Program-made: the position numbers and the translations under genes
In this document: piece by piece, positions 35,401 to 45,393 of the stretch
Layout of the letters: each line of letters begins with the position of its first letter
Position numbering within the stretch: the first letter of the stretch is position 1
Notes under the pieces: generated by a model
The model's database searches: none
The model's input: only the letters and a program-made list of their open reading frames with translations
What the model was told of the DNA's origin: nothing
Origin: Rotaria sp. Silwood1
Lineage: Eukaryota; Rotifera; Eurotatoria; Philodinida; Philodinidae
Reading direction: 5' to 3'
Assembly: GCA_905250075.1 (NCBI GenBank)
Contig: CAJNOP010000017.1
Span: 1,805,734 to 1,869,733, forward strand
DNA length: 64,000 nucleotides

Positions 35401-38400
35401 TTGATTGACTTGATTAAAACAACGGAAATATATTATTCTAAAGCTTTGTTTGACTTTTTACATGTAACTTTTTTTTTTCGTTCTTGACTATATATTTAAT
35501 TACTATGGCACCAGATGCTATTTATTCTAATAAAACTTCTTTTGATTGGAGATATATAAGTATATGAAGTAACAAGTGTGGATTATTTATTGAACTCGAG
35601 TTGAATAGGGAAAGCAATGTGTAAGATGAATTGATTGAATGAAGAAAAAATGCTTTACTGAACATAAATAGTAGAACATTACTTTACATGTCATATTGAG
35701 CGTTTGTTTGTTGTTCAATTAGTTTTGGTTTTATATGCTATTACAAGAAAAAAACGCCTAAATAGATGTTCTTACACTCTCGTTTTCGTTGAAGGATAAT
35801 AAAAGTCATCATGTCTTCGTCAGTGGCTCCCTGTTTTTCTGTCTCTGTCTCTGTCTCTCTCTTTGTGTGTGTATGTGTTTTTTATTTTATCACTTGCCAG
35901 TTGTTGGTACCCGTCAGTTTTTGCTGTCTTCAACTTTTTGCTTTTATGTCGTCTGAATACTGAGAATAAATATACATGTCAGTATCAAAATTACTAAATG
36001 TCAGTCAAGCAGTCACACAAGTCTTGATTCTCTTGAGATAGACACGCACTTACATCAAGTAAGAAGCTAGAACATCTAGAATAATAGATTAAATTTCATA
36101 ATGATACATTAGCTAAGTATTTATTTATCCTTCGTACTTTGAAATGCCATTATCGTCAGCATCGATATATCGTCAACATTGGGTATCGTCTATGTATATT
36201 AGATAAGACAGATATTTCTGTTGTTTCATCGTTATCGATAAAGAAGTTTTTGGCAGTTACTTGCTGTGTGTATATTCGTTGATCGATGTTATATGTTCTT
36301 ATCGAAAAAAGATTCAACAACAAACTTATATTATCGATAATCTAGCGTGTTTATCACAAAACACAAACAATGAAACTACATACTGGTTTGCATATTTTAC
36401 TAACAATCTTCACACTTATTTCTAGTGCAAATTTCTTGCGCAGCGACTCGTCAATAAATACAGTAGAAGATTTTCTTGATACACTTATCAATTCAAGTCA
36501 TTATGATAGACGTATTCGGCCATTTTTCGATCAACATAGTGCGTAATTTATGAAACAATCATTCTTTTTTTTTGGAATTTTTTTTTCGATTATAGAAGCA
36601 TGTAATGTGACTATGACTATTCATATTAATACAATTTCAGCTATCAATGAAGTTAATATGGTAAGACAGAAGTAATAATATTTGTGTCAATTAGTTTTCT
36701 CTTTTTTTTCTTAGGATTATAATACAGATTTAATTTTTCGTCAATCATGGTATGATCCCAGATTGAATTATTCTGGCACAGAATGGGCAAAAAAATCACC
36801 AGAGATTACATTACATTATTCACTTATTGATCGTATTTGGGTGCCTGATTCGTTTTTCCGTAATGCTAAGGAAGGTAAACGTAGTGATATAACAGTACCT
36901 AATCGATTGATTCGTATTCATCGTGATGGAAAAGTACTTTATAGTCAAAGGTTTGTTTAGAAATAAAATAAAACTTGGAAATTTTATTTGTTCTCTTCTC
37001 TAGACTTTTACTTAAACTTGATTGTCAAATGAAATTACAAAAATTTCCACTTGATAATCAAACATGTGTCGTTAATATTGGCAGCTGTATGTGTTTTTTT
37101 CAATTTAATCAAAAAAGAAAAAGAAATTACTAAGTAAAACTTTTATTTACTATTTTTTTAGATGCTTTTGCCACCAATGATTTAGCATTTTATTGGGATG
37201 AAACTCCCAATACAAGTGCTATTCGAGTTAATGAAGATCTTGAAATGCCCGATTTCGTGTTAAGTAATTTTGAACAACGATATTGCAATCGAACAACAGC
37301 AACAGGTTAGATATGTCTTCTTTGTTTGTTCATTTAACTTTAAAAAAAAAACTTTCTTCATTCGTGTTACTTTTAATTATGTGGTGAATATATTAAAATT
37401 TTGTTTTGTAATAAGTTTTTGCTCGACTCGCTCGTAGGCACATTTGCATGTATCGAAGTGCATCTCTCATTACAACGCAACATCAATTTATATTTACAAC
37501 AGCTTTATTTACCATCAACATTAATTGTTGCTTTATCGTTCATCGCATTCTGGATCGACTATAAATCCCATCCTGCACGAACGTTATTGAGTCTACTCAG
37601 CATTGTTACTGTAACAACAAAGGCTGAAGGTACAAAAAAATATTCTTTTTCTTTTTACTTCGATTAGAAACCTAAAACACACATATACACCCGTTCGCAT
37701 TTTCTGCTTGCACTGTTTTTTTTTGATTCACCATACTGACATCTATGCACTTCATATCATATAATCATTTTATTATATATGATCTATTTGATACAATTAT
37801 ATATTATTTTTGTTAGTAGTAAAGTACGCAAATGAAGAAAGTTTTTTGTTTTTTTTATTCAATTCGTTGACATAATTAGACGATCAATTTTCTAGGCAGT
37901 TTTACATGCCTTCTTGTTGTTCTTCATTTAAAACGTTTATTTGGTTATTATCTTGGTGAGTTTAGTCGTCTTATTTTTATATGAGGAATAATTTGAGAAA
38001 GTTAAATTTCTATAGTTCAAGTTTATATTCCATCAATGCTCATTGTTATTCTTTCTTTTGTTTCATTCTGGATCGACCATAAGTCGGTAAGGTCGAAAAC
38101 CAGAATAGAACTAATATTTGTCATCAATATATTCAGGTTCCAGCTAGAATTTCAGTCGGTCTTTTAACTGTTCTTACAGTTACTACTCAAAGCTCAGGTA
38201 ACAAAATAAAACAAATATACATAATAATAACAAGAAATAATTCTCATTAACATACACCTTTTCACACCATGCTCACTGCTTTTTTCTTCATTTCATTGAA
38301 TGCTTATTTGCTTATAATATAGCCTTAGCCAATAAGAGAATGCAAACCTTCTCTAAAAACTCTTTTTGGCTATGGATCTAGCTTATTGCTTTCTAACCTT

Positions 38401-39465
38401 TATCCATAAATATGATTGATATCCTATTATATTATTTATCTACTATTTAGGTATTCGATCACAATTACCACGTGTATCATATATAAAAGCAATTGATGTC
38501 TGGATGTCAGCATGTCTTGTTTTTGTCTTCGCTGGTTTACTTGAATATGCACTTGTTAATGTTATTGCTCGTAAAGGTGAATTAAAACAACAAGTTCGTT
38601 TTTCTCGAGAAGTAAGTTTAATTTGTTTTATTTATTATTATTTGTTGTATATAAATGTGTGATTACATTTATTTCGAAAATATTATTATAGAAAAAAAAA
38701 TTGGACAGAACAGCAAAAGTAACTTTAATTCAAAATCTACAGGATGGCTCATCTTTTGCTACAGAGAGAGTAAATTAATTTCTTTTAGTTAATAGAATTT
38801 TTCCCTTTAAGCTTCTTCTTATATTTTCTCACATCCACACATCTACACATATATACACATACACGTTTTTATTATCACAATATTTTTTTTATTTCATTAT
38901 ATAAATGTATTAGTTTGACATAGATTTATTTATTTTTGCATAAATTATCTCTGTATACATATTAATTTAAAGGTCATTGGTAATCGTCTTGCTCAAGTAC
39001 ATTTCTATAAAAAAGATGATACACATCATCCTAACACTGAAACAACGGAAACACTCGCTCGTAAAGCAAGTGCTGCCGATAAAAATTTAACTAGTGGAAA
39101 TACCGCTAGTTCACTTATTCAGAATTCATCAATTTCCAATACTACTGCACCTTCACCAACACCACAGGTTATCTTGTCACCATCAGCACCGGTACAGAAA
39201 ACTGCTAAACCTGTTCGTGACACTGCACAATTAGTGAGTTGACAAATAGAAAGAAAACAATTGCAAAAAAATTTTTTTTTTCTTTATTCAAATTAAGGTC
39301 GATCTTGTCTCAGCTATTCTTTTTCCTGTTGCCTTTATTGTATTCAATATTATTTATTGGTAAGACTAATTTTAATTTAAAAAACACTAAAACAAGTTTC
39401 TTTTTTTATAAATCAATTTTAGGATGGTTTATCTTAATATGCAAGTTGAATATATTTTGAAATAA
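32469..39465 (+). CDS. Cys-loop ligand-gated anion channel subunit (GluCl/GlyR-like)
   Basis: Pentameric neurotransmitter-gated channel subunit. Exons: 32469-32638, 34680-34736, 36426-36538, 36596-36660, 36715-36950, 37004-37086, 37162-37305, one M1-M2 cassette (A 37438-37629, or B 37896-37955 + 38016-38086 + 38137-38197), 38451-38611, 38692-38769, 38973-39233, 39298-39359, 39423-39465; about 554 residues. The extracellular domain has [17 protein letters not shown] and the 13-residue Cys loop [16 protein letters not shown] second disulfide pair (YCNRTTATG to FAC or FTC) is typical of glutamate- and glycine-gated chloride channels. PAR before M2 in both cassettes indicates anion selectivity. 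M3 is in exon 38451-38611, a Ser/Thr-rich loop follows, and M4 begins [15 protein letters not shown]. The ligand cannot be told from sequence. The first two exons are the least certain, as other in-frame starts exist at 34624 and 36370. Confidence 0.8.
34624..34736 (+). other. possible alternative first exon of the channel gene
   Basis: ATG at 34624 opens a hydrophobic, signal-like stretch in the same frame as the exon entered at 34680. Both uses leave in phase 2 before GTGGGT at 34737. The hydrophobicity may only reflect the T-rich acceptor tract being read as codons. It is therefore either a second promoter/start or a plain internal exon. Confidence 0.35.
35837..35880. repeat. TCTG/TC/GT microsatellite
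   Basis: A run of CTGTCTCTGTCTCTCTC passing into TTTGTGTGTGTATGTG. It lies in the intron before the 36426 exon. Simple-sequence DNA without other features. Confidence 0.7.
36370..36538 (+). other. possible third start of the channel gene
   Basis: ATG at 36370 (context ACAATGA) opens [19 protein letters not shown], a good signal peptide by eye. It runs in frame into the sequence that an upstream exon would enter at 36426, after TTATTTCTAG. This start alone would give a complete, secreted N-terminus for the receptor, without the two upstream exons. Confidence 0.5.
37438..37629 (+). other. pore cassette A (M1-M2) of the channel gene
   Basis: A single 192-nt exon, phase 1 in and phase 1 out, coding 64 residues from GTFAC through M1 and M2 to KAEG. 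M2 reads R0' T L(2') L S L L S I V(9') T V T T K(14'). It is flanked by introns of 132 nt and 266 nt. It can replace cassette B without changing frame. Confidence 0.75.
37896..38197 (+). other. pore cassette B (M1-M2) of the channel gene
   Basis: Three exons (37896-37955, 38016-38086, 38137-38197) with introns of 60 and 50 nt, phase 1 in and phase 1 out, again coding 64 residues from GSFTC through M1 and M2 to QSSG. M2 reads R0' I S(2') V G L L T V L(9') T V T T Q(14'), the usual glycine/glutamate-gated chloride channel pattern. It covers the same protein interval as cassette A. Confidence 0.8.
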
Positions 39466-40781
39466 GACCAACTACGCACAATTAGAAATCTAGTAACAAC
39501 GGGAAAAAGAACAGTTGAATTGTAGAATGTTTCTTTTTTATTTGTATAAATTAATTGAAAAAAACTATTCAACGATGTTGTTTCGTTCTCCCTTCTTTTT
39601 TTTATAAAAATTATTGTGGAACAGTATGTCTTCATTTTTTTTTGTGATACATTATGTATGTATTGAATATCTTGATAGACAATATTGTCGATCTATTTAA
39701 GTTTCTCTTCAGTATTTTGATTATGCTCATCGAAATAGAGATATTTGAAATGAAGGATCGATATGATCTGCAAGGTTTTTCTCTTTTGTAAATCAAGATG
39801 CAAGTTGTATGGATTGATTCCTTGGTGATGTACTCATTTCAAAACTTCATTGTTATCTTGAAGTCTACCTGAATTCATACATAGAAAAATTACAAACAAA
39901 TCGATATTTCTATTTTATTTAAGCTATTCATTGATGTACTATAGGTCTCTAAATGCTCTTCTATGTAAAATTTTATGCGTCAGTTTCCATAGACGAAATG
40001 TAAAGGCATAAAATATCAAGTATCAAATTGTCAGCATTGCGTATAACTGAAAAAAATTATAGATGAAGTTACTTCATTGTAGAGCAGTAGAAATATGTTG
40101 ATGTGTTCATATATATATTTATATAATTGTCTATGGATAATAAGCGGAGAAATTTGTCTCCTCTTATTATCTTTTTCTTTCTTTCGTGGTTTAAAAGGTT
40201 TAAAACTGCTATTGGGAGATAACTAATGGAGACTTAAATAAGATGAAACATTATGCCTATAACATTGTTGGTGTTTCAGGATCGATGTAAGCCCACAGCT
40301 GTATTTTTTCTTTTGTTAGATCTATTCATGATTTTTGTAAAAGAATATTATACTCCTATTAGAGACTAGAGATTATAGATGACGAATGATGCAAGAGAAC
40401 AAATGTTAATGTTGTATTAGACAAGCAACTGTAAAGTGATTTCATGATAACAACAAAGGGTTAAGAGTTCCTGATTTCAGAACGGAAAGATTATCCTAAT
40501 GATAAACTCTTTTAAAACTAGATGACATTCGAGTTCCACTTGACTGTGAAATGTCTTGCAAAGATTCGTATGTCAATTATTGATAAAAATCGAGATCTTA
40601 TCAAAACTTGTCATGGTGATCTCATGAGGGATCAAAGTGTAGAATACATAAACTCTGACTGTCATAAATTTATGGTATATTATTAAAAGGGTTAATAGAA
40701 ATTATTTAACAAAATGTCAAACAAATGCGTAAATCAAAATTATAACAGATGTTTGGATTTCGAAGTCTTATTCTACTAATC

Positions 40782-41160
40782 CAGAGATGGGCAAGTCAAG
40801 TTATATTTTGATTTGAAACAAGTCAAGTCAAGTCAAGTCAGAGTTGACTTGAGAAATTTTTGGATGACTTGGCCTTCAAAATCAAGTCACAAGTTAAGTA
40901 AAAAAATGGAGATATTTTTGAAATTTATGCGTCTAATTCTTGTCTACATTAAAAGTACCTATGAGAGCAGAAGCACAGAAAAAAAAATTTTTTTCATGTA
41001 CTTCAGATAAGCGGCGGCCAGATGAGAATATATAGTCATTTTTTGACTTGACTTGACTTGAAAAGTGTTGTGACTTGACTGGACTTGATTGAATAATTTT
41101 TTGGTGATTAATGACTTGACTTGACTTGAACCTTAAAAACCTTTGACTTGCCCATCTCTG
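40782..41160. mobile_element. hAT-like MITE with CAAGT pentamer arrays
   Basis: Terminal inverted repeats are CAGAGATGGGCAAGTCAA and TTGACTTGCCCATCTCTG, perfect over 18 bp; CAG(A/G)GATGGGC ends are characteristic of hAT elements. The 8-bp flanks TACTAATC (40774-40781) and TATTGATC (41161-41168) agree at six of eight positions, fitting the 8-bp duplication made by hAT transposases after some decay. Inside are tandem CAAGT runs near the left end and ACTTG runs near the right end, so the element can fold back. No transposase. Confidence 0.85.
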
Positions 41161-42544
41161 TATTGATCCATTAGTTTTCTTGAACATTGTTATACTGGAG
41201 AAAAAATCTTATTCATATTTTCAGATACATCTTCAATACAAAACTTATTTTTTCCTAATTATAATATATACCAAAAATGTCATAGGGAGCGGCAAATATC
41301 ATTTTTTTTCTTCATTCCAACCATCAAGTTAGTCTGCTATACACATTGATTTAATTATTCAGTATATTTTCGCATACAACTTCCTTTCTCTCGACGAACA
41401 TTGACGCATACTATTGAGTTTTGCTTAAATTTAGAATTCAATTAGTTCATACTTTTTCTTATTTCGATCTTATTCTGACTCTATTAGATTAATAATATTA
41501 CTGCTCCACTGATTCATATTTATTATAAGATCCTTCCACTGCGTTAGATATCAAAGCCTGCAATATTTACACAAGTTAGAATCTGCAGAGTTCTAGATTG
41601 ATCTGTGCACTGTTATTACTTACGTACCTTTTTCAGCTGCTATGAAAACGTATTCAATAATATTTGTCCTTCCTCCTCCAACTCTCGATCGCTAGGGCTG
41701 TGGGAGCCAGAAAAGCCTTGATTTAAACTTAAATTCACTAATTCCTTTGAAAGTATACATGAGTTCCGCAAAACAAATAATTATTTCTACCATTGAACAC
41801 GAAACGTTTTTCTCCAAATGATATTTACTTTTTATGGCCTATTATCAGCTGTATTCATAGCTGTCATATATGAAATGAAAGTGGCGGCTAACTTTTGTTG
41901 CTATCTTCATTGTAATTATGTCGAAGTTTGAAAAAATTAATCTCAAAATATTTTGCTTTTTTGGATGATTTTCTCGCAGAAAATAGAACGTTCTCACAAA
42001 GATAGGAAAATGGATGATATCGATTCGAAAATGATATATTATCCTGACGTGTGAATGAGTATTTTCTGATGTTCTGTTTTCAAGATAATCGCGACGGAAA
42101 ATGTCAACCTTTGATCCGTATGTTGAGGAAACAAATCACATTGGTCGACATAAATACTGCTGTTTGCATCGCTAAAAAGATATGAAGAACTACAGTATTT
42201 ATTAATGAGGCGCAAAGTAAAGCAACTATAGAGTTCTTTGTGAACTTTTTTTCTTTCTTCCCTGACGTGCGCATTGAAAGTTTGTATTTTTGGTCGAGAC
42301 AATGTCACATACGCAACATTAGAAAATATTTGTTTCAATGCAGAATGAAAATATCGATATTAAAGTGATGTGTTCTATTTTTTAATCTTTAGTAGAAAGT
42401 TTCGTTTGTTTGCAAAGAGTACGGTAAAAAGGCAAAATTTTGCTAGACTTAGTTTTTTCTTTTCAAGATGCAATATGATTGGAATAAAAATAACAAGGAA
42501 ATAGAACTGTGACAAAGCTGATACTACGTGAATCGAAGTGATTG

Positions 42545-43275
42545 CAATATTCGATATTTTGCAAATATCTCAACATAGACAAATCCTATAATGTTGGATT
42601 TTTTGTTTAAAGATGCATTATCAAAGTCTCTACAAAAATGGGTATAAAACATCTATTTGAACTCTTTTACTGATTTTCTTAAAAAGCTAAAACTAAAACA
42701 ACATATCATGGTTGAATGTCATGTTATTGTCAGAGAAACGAATACTTTTGTGTTATTTCAAACAAATTTTTGTATGATATACTCTTTAAAAGATTTGTTG
42801 AAGTAAATTGATACAAAAATCATGAATGTTCATGAAACATGTGACTACCATTATTATGTTTGTACAAATTTACGAATTTTTTTGAAGAAAGGAACTGATC
42901 ACTTTGCAAACATAACTCAAATCAATTATTTGGCGTGCTTCATTTATTTGTCTCTATGAATCTTCTCGTAATTTAACTTCTTGATAATCAACGTTGTTAT
43001 TGACATGATCCTATAAAGAATAACTTAATGAATATTAGTCCAATGAATTCAAAACATACTTATCTTTAAGGGTAGTCTTAAGATTTATGAAGATTTTTTG
43101 CTCATTGCTATAATGAATAATAACAACAACACGAAGATCATCATTCTTCCTCATTGAAAAAAGTTATCAGCATAATTTAAAAGACTCTTGCATGCAAAGG
43201 TATTAGAGAACCTATGACGATTATCAATGTTACAGGATTTGTCTATGTTGAGATATTTATAAAATATTTGATGTT
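42545..43275. repeat. inverted-repeat pair, possible foldback element
   Basis: AAATATCTCAACATAGACAA at about 42562-42581 is matched in reverse complement by TTGTCTATGTTGAGATATTT at about 43239-43258. The similarity continues about 15 bp each way. The sequence between has no coding capacity. A shorter relative, GATATCTCAACATAGAAAAC, occurs near 44019. Confidence 0.5.
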
Positions 43276-45393
43276 ATAATTATATGATCTCAACCGCTAT
43301 TTAATGTGTTAGAAATTTTTGTCAAAGTATTTATAGAAGTTTCAAAGTTATAGACGCCATATATCTTATTTTATTGCTAAGGACTCTATTTGAAACACTA
43401 ACATCTTTTACTATAACTTTCTTCTTTTAAATTTCTCGACGCACATCATCAAAAATCGTTAGGTTCTATCGCATTTATCTCGAACTATTTGTATGACGTT
43501 CCGTTTGTTTACAGAGAGACCGACCAGATGGCAGCTTTTTATGTGTAATTAGCTACTTTCAAACTTCGAGATAACAGCAATAAAAGTTAGCTGTCATTGT
43601 CTTGAAACAAGTGATCAGTTGATATTATTCCATTAAGAACAAATATAAAATTGTTAATAAGGTTTCTTAAAAACAGATGTCCCAATGACTATTATACGGG
43701 AGATTCAGAAAATAACTAATAATTTATTCAACGACAGGAAATATTAGATACGAGTAAAAATACGAAAATGTAGTGAACTCTTCTGATGAAGCATGAAGCC
43801 TTACACGAGAATCCATAATTGTTTTAAAGTATTCTCATAATACAGTAGTCAAAAAAGTCTCTCTGCTCGATGAAAAGTATCTAATTTTTAATTTTTTGGT
43901 CTGATAGTTTGGCCACAAATAGATCATTTTGGATTCTGATCGCAAGCACTAATTCAGACTTGGTCCATCATCATACAAAGGATTTAGAAGATTAAAATAG
44001 ATATTTTTTTCAGACTAGGATATCTCAACATAGAAAACAAAGTGTGTAACATTAGACTCCTCATTCGATAGCTCAATGCCGCTTCTATCATCAATAAAAA
44101 TAACATGTCAAAACAGTTTTAGTTTGCGTGATTTATGAAGTAGCTTTTGGATAATCTTCGTATGGCAGTCGATGGGAATCGTCGAAAAGTGCCCGATTTC
44201 TTCGACTAATTTTAACTATTCGCCTTGAAATTTTCTTCAATTACTGTTCTATTCTAATCAAGTTTCTCTTGTAAATTTCATGATTACAGCTGCCCATGAA
44301 GAAGAAATCCATGCTGAGATCGTCCAAGACAAGCAAGACCTTTCTTCGACTGAAGATTAAAGTAAACTGAAGCGTCCTATCTGTAATATAACATAGACAT
44401 GTAAGTTTTTATTTCGCTATAAGTAAATGGAGGCTAATGCATTTAAATAGTAGAAGACCCAGACAAATGTCAAAAAAGCCTCTTTCGAGCTCTAAGAAAA
44501 AAAAAACATGTTTTCATTGTAAATCCTGTGCATTAAGGTCTATCGACGTCGGTTTCCTGCTTGTGACTATGATTAACCAAACTCTAGTTGTAGTCAAATT
44601 ATGAGACAAAAGAATTGAAGTTTATACACTTTTTATCCAGTAGAAAGACTTCTTGCGATTATTGTGCTAAATAATGTTCCTTATTTTGATAATTCTATTA
44701 ACTGTGGTTTGAGCTTTTCGTAACATTTTGATAAATTTAAAATGTCAATTTCAACATTCAATTATTATTTATCAGCGACGTCATCTACAAATCCATTCCA
44801 TAGGATAAGTCTATCATTTTTCAAATGCCACTGTCATCCTCACGCAGTGCTATATGTGACTAAATCACATGTCTTCAAATTAAGGTTTTCAGAAAGTGAA
44901 ATAGGAACAACACCTGTGATAAATATACGACCAACTCAATAAGGTGATTGATCAAAGCGTACTTGTTTTCTGATTTCAATAAAACGGAAATATCTTTTGG
45001 AGAAAAGTGTTTCGTATTCAATGGTAGAAACGATCATTCGTTTTTGACAAGATATCGGTTTTCTGAAAGACCGAGTTCGAAGCTTTAGAACACATTGAAC
45101 TATAAAACAACTCTATATCAGAAAATAAGCGCTCACTATCATCTTCACCAAAGATGATTCTTAATTATAGATATATGTGTGTCTATTATATCAAACAATT
45201 TATTTGTATCTTTAATATAGTCAAGCATACTTCATTCTTTTATTATGCTAATCACAACCAGAGTCGTAAGATGAAAAATTTAATTCCTTATACGTCAATT
45301 GAATTTTGATTCTTTTATTCAAAGTATATTTACATTGACAATAAACTATAAAATCTATTGATAATAAGAAAAATAATGACTTTATAGCTTATT

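Larger units (their letters stand above)
39466..45393. other. gene-free region between the two channel genes
   Basis: The two channel genes converge on this 5.9-kb spacer. It holds a hAT-like MITE (40782-41160) and an inverted-repeat pair (42545-43275) with a third related fragment near 44020-44060. Short open frames (below 100 codons) match no family I know. Confidence 0.55.

Noticed and set aside
37438-38197. Both pore cassettes used in the same mature protein
   Set aside because: The frame would allow it, but the product would have a duplicated M1-M2 and an impossible topology for this family.
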